From: Clostridia bacterium
Lineage (GTDB): Bacteria; Bacillota; Clostridia; Oscillospirales; Acutalibacteraceae
Assembly: GCA_030526115.1 (NCBI GenBank)
Contig: JAUNDK010000006.1
Span: forward strand, 1 to 64,000
Length of the DNA stretch: 64,000 bases
Direction: 5' to 3'
Part shown: positions 1 through 7,208 of the stretch, piece after piece
Layout of the letters: each line of letters opens with the position of its first letter
How positions within the stretch are numbered: position 1 is the stretch's first letter
Position numbers and translations under genes: made by a program
Notes under the pieces: model-generated
Database searches by the model: none
What the model was told of the DNA's origin: nothing
The model's input: the letters and a program-made list of their open reading frames with translations, nothing else

Positions 1-41
1 CTCCCGACCTCTTCGCTTCCGCTCTCGTCGAGTGCTTGGCT

Positions 42-70
42 ATTATATCGAATATGCTTTTAAATGTCAA
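42..70 (-). promoter_or_regulatory. Consensus sigma-A promoter leaving the window leftwards
   Basis: On the minus strand a perfect TTGACA (65-70) is followed after 17 bases by a perfect TATAAT (42-47). Transcription would start near base 35 and run out of the window. A fully consensus promoter is typical of rRNA, tRNA or other very highly expressed units, but the transcribed gene is not in view, so its nature is unknown. Confidence 0.75.
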
Positions 71-100
71 GAACTTTTTTGTTTTTTCGAAAAAATTTTT

Positions 101-682
101 TTACTGTTTATCTTTCGCTTTTTCCTCTTCTTCTATCTTCGTTTTAGATACATTTCTTAACATATCTCTTAACTCTTTCATATAAGGAAACTCTTCACAC
201 TCTTTGGTTCCGTAAGTCATCTGTAAATCGTATTCAAAAGGTAGCCAGGTGTTTATATCTGACTGATTATGCTGATCTAATGCTTCACACTTATCAAGCG
301 CTTTTGCGAGCCTGCCCTCAGTAGTACTCTGATTCTCGTATTCATAATAAAGCTCTTTAAGTTCATCACCTATATATTTAGGCATATCAGCGAATATTTT
401 ATCTATTGCTTTCTGCTCTGTCAGTTCATCACTCTCTGTTTTCTCGAAGGTGGGTATATCCCCCGTTATTGCTTCACCCAAATCATGGACAAGGCATATC
501 TTTATAAGTCGGTCAGTATCAATCCCCTGTATTTTATCTTTTATAAGAAGTGCCATCATGGCAAGACGCCAGCAATGTTCCGCTACGCTCTCTCGCCTTC
601 CTTCCGGACTCCAGCAATGACGCGGAGTGTCTTTCAGCTTTGAGAGCAGAGCCATATATTTTAGTAACTCTTCAGGATTCAT
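101..682 (-). CDS. HD-domain phosphohydrolase, YfbR/HDDC2-like (5'-deoxynucleotidase family)
   Basis: A 193-residue soluble protein with the HD metal-dependent phosphohydrolase signature: His36 in the AEHCW motif, the His66-Asp67 doublet in HDLGEAITGD, and Asp130 in KALDKCEALDQH. This is the layout of YfbR and HDDC2-type 5'-deoxynucleotidases, which remove the 5' phosphate of deoxynucleoside monophosphates in the cytoplasm. The ATG at 682 follows a GGGAGG ribosome binding site by six bases. It is divergent from proB and appears monocistronic. The C-terminal 20 residues are charged (Lys/Glu) and probably disordered. The HD family call is firm; the exact substrate is inferred from family resemblance. 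Confidence 0.85.
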   Translation of the reverse strand: MNPEELLKYMALLSKLKDTPRHCWSPEGRRESVAEHCWRLAMMALLIKDKIQGIDTDRLIKICLVHDLGEAITGDIPTFEKTESDELTEQKAIDKIFADMPKYIGDELKELYYEYENQSTTEGRLAKALDKCEALDQHNQSDINTWLPFEYDLQMTYGTKECEEFPYMKELRDMLRNVSKTKIEEEEKAKDKQ

Positions 683-719
683 ATCATACCTCCCGATTCA
701 ACAAATATCTATATTTATG

Positions 720-748
720 TTGTTTTATGCGCTTTACTATGGTAAAAT
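720..748 (+). promoter_or_regulatory. Promoter of proBA
   Basis: TTGTTT at 720-725, 17-base spacer, then TAAAAT at 743-748 preceded by TG (extended -10). It lies 30 bases upstream of the proB start in the divergent gap with the HD-domain gene. Confidence 0.6.
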
Positions 749-764
749 CTCAATAATATATTTT

Positions 765-770
765 AAGGAG
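765..770 (+). promoter_or_regulatory. Ribosome binding site that fixes a TTG start for proB
   Basis: AAGGAG at 765-770 overlaps an upstream in-frame GTG (770), so that GTG cannot be the start codon served by it. The in-frame TTG at 779 lies eight bases downstream, at ideal spacing. Confidence 0.7.
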
Positions 771-778
771 TGATTATT

Positions 779-1579
779 TTGGAAATCACAAAAGCAAATA
801 CCATAGTTATCAAAGTTGGTACATCCACTTTAACATATCCAAGCGGAAAACTCAACCTGAGAGGAATGGAATCTCTGTGCAAGACTATTTCGGATTTACA
901 GAACTCCGGCAAGAAGATTATTCTCGTATCATCAGGTGCCATCGGTGTAGGTATGGGTAAAGTCGGAATGACAGAAAGACCAACAGAGAACTCCAAGAAG
1001 CAGGCTCTCGCAGCCATAGGTCAGTGCGAGCTCATGTTTATGTATGATAAGCTCTTCGGAGAGTATGACAGAAAGGTTGCCCAGGTACTCCTTACTAAGG
1101 ATGTAACCACCGACCCTATCAGAAGAAAGAACGCCACCAACACTTTCCGTGAACTTCTTGAGATGGACATTATCCCCATCGTAAACGAGAACGATACCGT
1201 CGCCACAGACGAACTTGAGGGAATCAAAATCGGTGACAACGATACACTCTCCGCAATTGTTGCGGAACTTACAGGAGCTGATGCGCTGGTTATTCTCACT
1301 GATATTGACGGAATGTATGACGATAACCCAAAGACAAACCCTGACGCAAGGCGTATTCCTTATGTAAGGGAAATCACCCCTGAGATTGAAGCCCTCGCAG
1401 GAGGAGCAGGTTCCAGCCTTGGAACAGGCGGAATGGCAACAAAGGTAAGCGCCGCCAAAATTGCAACATCCGCAGGAATACTCACAGCAATACTCTCCAG
1501 TGACAGAGCCGAAAATCTCTACGATTTACTGGAAGGCAGAGACATCGGTACCATATTCGCCGTACCGTGGAAAAGATAA
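779..1579 (+). CDS. proB: Glutamate 5-kinase, short form without PUA domain
   Basis: ATP-dependent phosphorylation of L-glutamate to gamma-glutamyl phosphate, the first step of proline synthesis in the cytoplasm. The 266 residues form one amino acid kinase fold: N-terminal IKVGTSTL nucleotide-binding segment, VSSGAIGVG, VNENDTVA, and GTGGMATKVSAA near the C-terminus. The protein ends just after the kinase domain, so it lacks the C-terminal PUA domain of the 367-residue E. coli enzyme; short ProB forms are common in Firmicutes. TTG at 779 is chosen as start because of AAGGAG eight bases upstream. It is followed by proA after 33 bases, forming a proBA operon. Confidence 0.95.
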   Translation: MEITKANTIVIKVGTSTLTYPSGKLNLRGMESLCKTISDLQNSGKKIILVSSGAIGVGMGKVGMTERPTENSKKQALAAIGQCELMFMYDKLFGEYDRKVAQVLLTKDVTTDPIRRKNATNTFRELLEMDIIPIVNENDTVATDELEGIKIGDNDTLSAIVAELTGADALVILTDIDGMYDDNPKTNPDARRIPYVREITPEIEALAGGAGSSLGTGGMATKVSAAKIATSAGILTAILSSDRAENLYDLLEGRDIGTIFAVPWKR

Positions 1580-1612
1580 ATTCTATACTATATATAGAAA
1601 AGAGGGAAAGAT

Positions 1613-2851
1613 ATGACAGCTTTGGAGCTGATGGGCAGACAGGCTAAAATCGCCGCAAGAAAGATTAACGCAGAGAGCGAAAAGAGAGAAAAAGCACTCA
1701 ATGCCATGGCCACCGCCCTTATTGAAAATACGGATGCAATCCTCAAAGCAAATAATGAGGATTTAGCAGCCGCAAAACAGAACGGCATGAGCGAGGCTCT
1801 GCAGGACAGACTGAGACTCACCGCAGACAGAATCAAGGGAATGGCAGACGGAATTCTCGCCGTAAACTCCTATAATGATCCCATCGGAAAAATTCTTGAC
1901 GGTCGCACTCTGAAGAACGGACTTAAAATTGAGAGAATCACCGTTCCTATGGGTGTAATCGGAATCATATACGAGGCAAGACCTAATGTAACCAGCGATG
2001 CCGCCGCCCTGTGCCTGAAGGCAGGCTCCGCATGTATTCTGCGTGGCGGTAAAGAGGCATTCAACTCTAACAATGCAATCACAGAGGTTCTGCGTGGGGC
2101 GATAAAGTCAGCAGGTCTTGACGAAAACTCCGTTCAGCTTGTTCAGGACACCACAAGAGCTTCCGCAACAGAGCTGATGAACCTGACAGAATACCTCGAT
2201 GTACTTATTCCAAGAGGCGGTGCGGGACTTATCAGAGCAGTTGTGGAGAATTCAAAGGTTCCTGTAATCGAGACCGGTGCAGGCAACTGCCACATTTATG
2301 TTGACAGTGATGCGGATATAGACATGGCAAAAGAAATAGTCTTTAACGCAAAGACTTCCCGTCCATCCGTATGCAATGCCGCAGAAAAACTCCTCATTCA
2401 CAAGGATATTTACGAGAAAGCTCTGCCGATAATTGCAGAGAGACTTGCCGAAAAAAATGTTGAGCTTCGTGGTGATGAAAGAGCGGTTAAGCTTCTTGAC
2501 TGTATTCCTGCCACAGATGATGACTGGGCAACCGAGTACAACGACTACATCATGTCCGTTAAGGTTGTCGATTCTATTGATGAAGCTATAGATCACATTG
2601 ACAGATACTCCACCCGCCACAGCGAGGCGATTATTACAAAGAACCTGAAATCCTCCGACTACTTCACAAAGAATGTGGACAGCGCCTGCGTATATGTAAA
2701 TGCCTCCACAAGATTTACAGACGGTGGAGAGATGGGACTCGGTGCGGAAATCGGTATTTCCACCCAGAAGCTTCATGCAAGAGGACCCATGGGTCTTGAG
2801 CAGATAGTCTCCTACAAATATATCATTCACGGTGACGGTCAGGTAAGATGA
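1613..2851 (+). CDS. proA: Gamma-glutamyl phosphate reductase
   Basis: NADPH-dependent reduction of gamma-glutamyl phosphate to glutamate 5-semialdehyde, the second step of proline synthesis. The 412 residues match the usual family length and carry the aldehyde-dehydrogenase-like fold motifs: IYEARPNVT, LIPRGGAGLI, the catalytic Cys in RPSVCNAAE, and the C-terminal ALGAEIGIST-type segment (GLGAEIGIST). A purine-rich AGAGGGAAAG ribosome binding site precedes the ATG. Its stop overlaps the start of the GtrA-like remnant by the ATGA arrangement, so that remnant was once translationally coupled in this operon. Confidence 0.97.
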   Translation: MTALELMGRQAKIAARKINAESEKREKALNAMATALIENTDAILKANNEDLAAAKQNGMSEALQDRLRLTADRIKGMADGILAVNSYNDPIGKILDGRTLKNGLKIERITVPMGVIGIIYEARPNVTSDAAALCLKAGSACILRGGKEAFNSNNAITEVLRGAIKSAGLDENSVQLVQDTTRASATELMNLTEYLDVLIPRGGAGLIRAVVENSKVPVIETGAGNCHIYVDSDADIDMAKEIVFNAKTSRPSVCNAAEKLLIHKDIYEKALPIIAERLAEKNVELRGDERAVKLLDCIPATDDDWATEYNDYIMSVKVVDSIDEAIDHIDRYSTRHSEAIITKNLKSSDYFTKNVDSACVYVNASTRFTDGGEMGLGAEIGISTQKLHARGPMGLEQIVSYKYIIHGDGQVR

Positions 2852-3155
2852 ACAGGGAATTGCTCAGAACCATTAAGTTCACCCTGTTTTCGGTGAGTGC
2901 CGGGATAATACAGATTGTTTCGTTCACTCTGCTGACAGAATTTTCCGGCATGAAATACTGGCCATGCTGAAGGTTGCCGCATTTTATGCCGTATTCACTC
3001 CGCTTACCACTGTGGGAGGAAGTTTCCTCGCTGATAAACTCATGTGGAATGCCTATCTTGTCGAAATACTCTCGATGGTACTGAATTTTATCACAGAATA
3101 TCTTTATGACAGATTTGTGGTATTCGGAAAAACTATTGATACAGCGGTAAAATAG
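2848..3155 (+). pseudogene. GtrA-like small membrane protein, broken by an internal deletion with frame change
   Basis: The ATG at 2848 overlaps the proA stop (ATGA) and opens a frame of 41 codons with a membrane segment (KFTLFSVSAGIIQIVSF) that ends at a TGA just after KYWPC. A second frame from 2964 to 3155 continues with 63 codons of a typical GtrA-family C-terminal half, including NFITEYLYDRFVVF. The second piece has no ribosome binding site of its own. Intact members of this family place roughly 30 more residues, a second membrane helix and a NRxFTF-type segment, between these two parts. Those are missing here, so the gene looks inactivated by a deletion of about 100 bases that also changed frame. 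GtrA proteins are membrane proteins linked to polysaccharide synthesis. An assembly error cannot be excluded. Confidence 0.75.
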
Positions 3156-3197
3156 ATTTATAATAGTCTTCAGAATTAAAGGAAAGGATGATTCACC

Positions 3198-3518
3198 ATG
3201 ATTAAAATTTACGGAATGTCCACATGCCCGGACTGCACTTATCTTTACGATCAGATTGAGGGCAAAGAAGATACATTCGAGTATATCGATATCGGCTCCC
3301 ATGTAAGAAAGCTCAAGGAGTTCTTAAAGATAAGAGACAACAACCCTCTCTTTGCTGAGATTCGTGAGGCAGGCAGAGCAGGAATTCCATGCTTCCTCCT
3401 CGAGGACGGCACAGTAACCCTCAAGCCTGAGGATGTAGGCCTTAAGGCAAGACCTGAAGATGACGTTGCACCTGCATGCTCCATTGCGGACCACCTCGCA
3501 GGCAAACCGGGATGCTGA
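3198..3518 (+). CDS. Glutaredoxin-like thiol-disulfide protein
   Basis: A 106-residue cytoplasmic protein that begins with a thioredoxin-fold strand and a CPDC redox motif at residues 10-13, followed by the cis-Pro segment GIPCFLLEDG near residue 68. Glutaredoxin-like proteins with CPxC centres reduce disulfides or handle metal or thiol adducts. It is somewhat longer than classical glutaredoxins (about 80 residues) because of an insert with ERx-type charged residues after the second helix and a Cys-ending tail (KPGC). AAAGGAAAGG precedes the ATG. The partner and physiological substrate cannot be read from the sequence. Confidence 0.75.
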   Translation: MIKIYGMSTCPDCTYLYDQIEGKEDTFEYIDIGSHVRKLKEFLKIRDNNPLFAEIREAGRAGIPCFLLEDGTVTLKPEDVGLKARPEDDVAPACSIADHLAGKPGC

Positions 3519-3537
3519 AATATCAATAAACAAAATG

Positions 3538-3573
3538 AGCGGCTCTCACTTGTATGTGGGTGCCGCTTTCTCT
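3538..3573 (+). terminator. Rho-independent terminator after the glutaredoxin-like gene
   Basis: AGCGGC-T-CTCAC pairs with GTGGG-T-GCCGCT (11 pairs with one T-T mismatch, loop TTGTAT) and is followed by TTTCT. Confidence 0.8.
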
Positions 3574-3608
3574 ATAATATAATTACGCTATTTTTATGAG
3601 GTGTGGTT

Positions 3609-4208
3609 ATGATTAAAGCTGTAATTCTTGATATGTACGGAGTAATTCTGAAAGATACCGGCGACAGCCTTCTCCCCTATATCAACGAGACTTTTCCGGA
3701 GAAAAGTTTTGACGATGTATATTCCTACTGGAACAGGTGCAATGTGGGTGAACTGCCGTCCATAGAGATATTCAGAGGTCTGGGTTACGAGGGCGATTTG
3801 GAGAAAATCGAAAAAGATTACCTTAATACCATAGAGCTCAACGAAGACTTCCCGGTTTTCTGTGAGGATATGAGAGGCAAAACAAAACTTGCACTTATCT
3901 CCAATGATGCCGCCGAGTGGAACAGATTTCTGCGGAACAAATATGACCTCAACAAATACTTCGATGTACTGCATGTAAGCGGAGAACTGGGAATTAAAAA
4001 GCCTGACCCTGATATTTTCCTTTTAACCCTCGAAAAGCTGGGGCTTAAAGCCGAAGAATGCGTGTATGTTGATGACAGGCGAAAAAATCTTTATGCCGCC
4101 GAAAGTTTAGGTATGACACCTATACTGTTTAACACGAGAAATGTGGACTATGACGGAATTATTATAGAGAGCTTTGATGATCTCAAAGAGTATGTGCTAA
4201 ATAACTGA
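3609..4208 (+). CDS. HAD-superfamily (subfamily IA) hydrolase
   Basis: A 199-residue phosphatase-like protein with the four HAD motifs: Asp8 in LDMYGV (motif I nucleophile), Ser in LALISND (II), Lys in IKKPDPDIF (III) and the acidic pair in VYVDDRRKN (IV). In motif I the residue two after the nucleophile is Tyr instead of the usual general-acid Asp, a variant also seen in the DxGN-type HAD-IA enzymes such as YihX. The ATG at 3609 has GAGGTG five bases upstream; an upstream GTG overlaps that site. It stands alone between two terminator/promoter regions. The substrate is unknown; sugar or nucleotide monophosphates are typical. Confidence 0.85.
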   Translation: MIKAVILDMYGVILKDTGDSLLPYINETFPEKSFDDVYSYWNRCNVGELPSIEIFRGLGYEGDLEKIEKDYLNTIELNEDFPVFCEDMRGKTKLALISNDAAEWNRFLRNKYDLNKYFDVLHVSGELGIKKPDPDIFLLTLEKLGLKAEECVYVDDRRKNLYAAESLGMTPILFNTRNVDYDGIIIESFDDLKEYVLNN

Positions 4209-4275
4209 CACATATTTCTGTACTTATTATTCATTCTAAATCCGTCTGAATAGCGAAATAAAGACACATATTTCT
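4207..4275 (+). repeat. Direct repeat GACACATATTTCT, two copies 56 bases apart
   Basis: The 13-base word GACACATATTTCT occurs at 4207-4219 and again at 4263-4275, upstream of the ABC exporter promoter. The first copy overlaps the end of the HAD gene. It may be a regulator site or chance in AT-rich DNA. Confidence 0.4.
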
Positions 4276-4306
4276 CTAATTTGATGATATATTTATTTTT
4301 ATAAAG

Positions 4307-4315
4307 TGATATAAT
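4307..4315 (+). promoter_or_regulatory. Extended -10 promoter of the ABC exporter operon
   Basis: TG at 4307-4308, one base, then TATAAT at 4310-4315. No good -35 hexamer at 16-18 bases, as is allowed for extended -10 promoters. It lies 40 bases before the ATPase start, just after the second direct repeat. Confidence 0.55.
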
Positions 4316-4355
4316 AGCAATATCGAATTGATGATTTTGAAACTGGAGGTTTATT

Positions 4356-5063
4356 ATGTTAAAGATAGATCATCTCACAAAAACATTCGGAGAGAAAAAG
4401 GCGGTTGATGACTTAAGCCTTCACATTGAAAAAGGTGAAATTTACGGATTCATAGGTCACAATGGTGCAGGTAAAACCACAACCCTCAAGAGCATTTGCG
4501 GTATTCTTAAATTTGATGAGGGTGAAATCACCATCGACGGTCACTCCATCAGAAAAGAACCCGTTGAGTGCAAGAAAAATATTGCATACATTCCGGATAA
4601 CCCGGATTTATACGATTACATGACAGGTATTCAGTACCTTAACTTTATCGGCGACATCTACGGAGTTGAACCGAATGTAAGACAGGAGCGCATAAGAAAA
4701 TATGCGGATACCTTTGAACTTACAAAGGATCTTGCCCAGCCCGTAAGCGCATATTCCCACGGCATGAAGCAGAAACTCGCTATTATCAGCGCATGGATTC
4801 ACGAGCCTAAGTTAATCATCATGGACGAGCCTTTCGTCGGACTTGACCCTAAGGCTTCACATCTCCTCAAGGAAATGATGAGAGAAGTCTGTGATAACGG
4901 CGGAGCTATTTTCTTCTCCACCCATGTTCTTGAGGTTGCCGAGAAGCTCTGCGACAAGGTGGCAATTATCAAGGGCGGTAAGCTCATAAGAAGCGGAACC
5001 ATGGACGAGGTTAAGGGTGACGATTCCCTCGAAGAAGTATTCCTCGAGCTGGTTGAAGAATAA
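4356..5063 (+). CDS. ABC transporter ATP-binding protein (ABC-2/EcsA-like exporter)
   Basis: A 235-residue ATPase: Walker A GHNGAGKTT at 34-42, signature YSHGM at 133-137, Walker B LIIMDEP at 153-159 followed by the D-loop, and the switch His in FFSTHVLE. The signature differs from the usual LSGGQ; YSHGMKQK is characteristic of the ATPases that work with large ABC-2-type permeases such as EcsA. It energises export through the membrane protein encoded 28 bases downstream. AACTGGAGGT provides the ribosome binding site. The exported substrate cannot be deduced. Confidence 0.92.
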   Translation: MLKIDHLTKTFGEKKAVDDLSLHIEKGEIYGFIGHNGAGKTTTLKSICGILKFDEGEITIDGHSIRKEPVECKKNIAYIPDNPDLYDYMTGIQYLNFIGDIYGVEPNVRQERIRKYADTFELTKDLAQPVSAYSHGMKQKLAIISAWIHEPKLIIMDEPFVGLDPKASHLLKEMMREVCDNGGAIFFSTHVLEVAEKLCDKVAIIKGGKLIRSGTMDEVKGDDSLEEVFLELVEE

Positions 5064-5091
5064 TTTCAACTGAAAAGAGGTAAATAAAAAT

Positions 5092-6696
5092 ATGTTAAAA
5101 GCTTTACTTAAAAAGCAGCTGTTCGAGATAAACTCTGCTTACTTTATGAATAACAAGACCGGCAAAAGACGAAGCACCGCCGGCACAGTGGGATTTATCT
5201 CTCTGTTCGCCTTCGTTTTTCTCAGCGTCGCATTTATGTTTTTCGGCATAGGATCCATGATGGGCGATGCACTCATAAATGGAACCACCGACTGGCTATT
5301 CTTTGCTCTCATGGGAATGATGTCAATACTGCTGGGCACTTTCGGTTCCGTATTTAACACCTACACAAGTTTATATAAGGCAAAAGACAACGAAATGCTT
5401 TTAAGCATGCCGATACCCGCATCGAAAATTCTTTTTGTAAGAGTTATCGGAGTTTTCCTGATGAGCCTGCTTTACACCACTCTGGCATGGATTCCATCAT
5501 CCATGGTCTACATGACAATAACAGGATTCACAGTTACAAAACTTGCAATAGCATTGATACTCGATGTTTTCATCACCGTATTTGTATCGGTTCTCACCTG
5601 CCTGCTCGGATGGGTTGTTGCCCTTGCATCCGGCAGAATGAAAAACAAAAACATAGTAATCACAATTCTTTCAGTGGCAATATTCGCACTTTATTACTAT
5701 GTATGTATAAAACTCAACTCCCTGCTTCAGTCCATGCTCTTATACACAGAGCAGATAGGCTCTGCAGTAAAAAGCTGGATATGGCCCATCTATCAGCTCG
5801 GTATGGCGGCAACAGGAAACCTTGTTTCTCTGCTCCTCTTTGTAGGATTCACAACAATACTCTTTGCAGTATGCTGTTATGTGCTTTCCAGAACATTTAT
5901 CAGAATTACAACTTCTTCCGAAAATACAGTAAAGGCTGTTTACAGAGAGAAGAAAGCCCAGATGAAGAGCACATCTTCCGCATTGTTATCAAGAGAACTG
6001 AAGCACTATGCCTCCAGCACAGTTTACATGCTTAACACAGGTCTTGGACTTGTAATTTTACCTGTGCTTGCGGTACTGGCAATTATCAAGAAAGATTTCC
6101 TTCTCTCCTATATCGCAATGATAGCCACCGAGCTTCCCGGTGTTGTCGCTCTGGTACCTGCGATTATAATTGCAGGTTTATGCACCATCATATCCACAAA
6201 TGCGGTTAGTGCACCGAGCGTATCCCTTGAAGGTAAAAACATCTGGATTGCCCAGACCTTACCGGTGGATACTTACTCCGTATTAAAGGCAAAGTTACAG
6301 CTTCACATGGTTCTCAATTTTATTCCGACAGTATTTACAGCCATAGTACTCAGCACTGTTCTCGGTGTGGGAATTCCTATGACAGTAATCATCACTGTAC
6401 TTGCTGTTATATATATCCGGTTCTCGGCAGAGTTCGGCCTTATGATGAACCTCTTAAAGCCAAACCTCACATGGACAAATGAGGCTTACCCCGTAAAGCA
6501 GAGCATGAGCGTATTTATCGCATTATTCGGCGGATGGTTTATATCCCTTGCGATTTTCGGTGCATGCTTCCTGATGAACAAAATTATGCCTATGGCCGCC
6601 GCAATGTGCGTATGTGTTGTTGTTCTCGCTGCCGCAAGCCTCTTAATCAACAGATGGATTAAAAACAAGGGCTGTGAGATTTTCACTAATCTGTAA
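5092..6696 (+). CDS. ABC-2-type transporter permease
   Basis: A 534-residue polytopic membrane protein with about twelve hydrophobic segments arranged as two blocks separated by a cytoplasmic region near residue 285 (YREKKAQMKSTSSALLSRELKHY). The sequence KDNEMLLSMPIPASKILFVR near residue 100 and LEGKNIWIAQTLPV near 385 are coupling-helix-like segments typical of this permease family. The ATPase gene lies immediately upstream and both end at a strong bidirectional terminator, so the two form a complete exporter. The substrate is unknown; related systems have been linked to antibiotic or peptide resistance, which is only a family-level suggestion. Confidence 0.88.
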   Translation: MLKALLKKQLFEINSAYFMNNKTGKRRSTAGTVGFISLFAFVFLSVAFMFFGIGSMMGDALINGTTDWLFFALMGMMSILLGTFGSVFNTYTSLYKAKDNEMLLSMPIPASKILFVRVIGVFLMSLLYTTLAWIPSSMVYMTITGFTVTKLAIALILDVFITVFVSVLTCLLGWVVALASGRMKNKNIVITILSVAIFALYYYVCIKLNSLLQSMLLYTEQIGSAVKSWIWPIYQLGMAATGNLVSLLLFVGFTTILFAVCCYVLSRTFIRITTSSENTVKAVYREKKAQMKSTSSALLSRELKHYASSTVYMLNTGLGLVILPVLAVLAIIKKDFLLSYIAMIATELPGVVALVPAIIIAGLCTIISTNAVSAPSVSLEGKNIWIAQTLPVDTYSVLKAKLQLHMVLNFIPTVFTAIVLSTVLGVGIPMTVIITVLAVIYIRFSAEFGLMMNLLKPNLTWTNEAYPVKQSMSVFIALFGGWFISLAIFGACFLMNKIMPMAAAMCVCVVVLAAASLLINRWIKNKGCEIFTNL

Positions 6697-6712
6697 TAAA
6701 TCATATTAACAT

Positions 6713-6750
6713 AAAAAGACCATCCGAAACTGAAAATCGGATGGTCTTCT
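6713..6750. terminator. Bidirectional terminator between convergent genes
   Basis: AGACCATCCGA (6717-6727) pairs perfectly with TCGGATGGTCT (6737-6747). A-run on the left and TTCT on the right allow it to serve both the permease (plus) and the small gene at 6778 (minus). The stem resembles that at 12234-12263. Confidence 0.85.
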
Positions 6751-6777
6751 CAATTCAGGCACAGTAATGTATTTACA

Positions 6778-7038
6778 TCACCAGTCCTCGTCTTCATCTG
6801 TTTCCGGAATCATATCATCAAGATATTTATAATACTCTCCCCATTCACCGTTATACCTTTCTTTATCATCGGTATCCGTTACCATTTCATCGAGGATTTC
6901 ATTTCCTTTTGTTACGCTGTATCCGATAAAGTCCGCCATGTACTGGGCGTTTATCTCGGTGCCGTCTTCAAGTGTGAGTTTCTTTATTACATCCATGAAG
7001 CCTGAGTCTGTGCTCTGTGATACTATATTAAGTTTCAT
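6778..7038 (-). CDS. Small acidic protein of unknown function
   Basis: I do not recognise this 86-residue protein. It begins MKLNIVSQSTDS and has a short alpha/beta-looking N-terminal half (DVIKKLTLEDGTEINAQYMADFIGY), then a strongly acidic C-terminal half rich in Asp, Glu, Tyr and Trp (WGEYYKYLDD near residue 66, ending DEDEDW). There is no signal peptide or membrane segment. The ATG at 7038 is chosen because AAGGAGAA lies just upstream; a longer frame to 7077 lacks such a site. It is monocistronic and shares a terminator with the ABC permease. The good ribosome binding site supports it being a real gene. Confidence 0.65.
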   Translation of the reverse strand: MKLNIVSQSTDSGFMDVIKKLTLEDGTEINAQYMADFIGYSVTKGNEILDEMVTDTDDKERYNGEWGEYYKYLDDMIPETDEDEDW

Positions 7039-7131
7039 TACCGATTCTCCTTTTTTATATTGTTCTGAGTATAACATATTATAGCTTTATTTTCGTCTCA
7101 TGTATATTTGTAAATAAAATTATGTGAAATA

Positions 7132-7160
7132 TTGTTATATTCGATTTGTTCTGATATAAT
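7132..7160 (+). promoter_or_regulatory. Promoter of the diguanylate cyclase gene
   Basis: TTGTTA at 7132-7137, 17-base spacer, TATAAT at 7155-7160 with an upstream TG (extended -10). Confidence 0.65.
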
Positions 7161-7208
7161 GGTCATAATAAGTAATTTTATGGTTTTAGGTATGATAAGT
7201 TACAGGAG

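Noticed and set aside
2252-2830. Long minus-strand frame inside proA
   Set aside because: It lies fully antisense to a clear proA, has no ribosome binding site and codes for no recognisable protein. Similar antisense frames in gatB, aspS and rpsD were dropped for the same reason.
2848-3155. Programmed frameshift in the GtrA-like gene
   Set aside because: A frameshift alone would not restore the roughly 30 missing residues, and no slippery sequence is seen at the junction.
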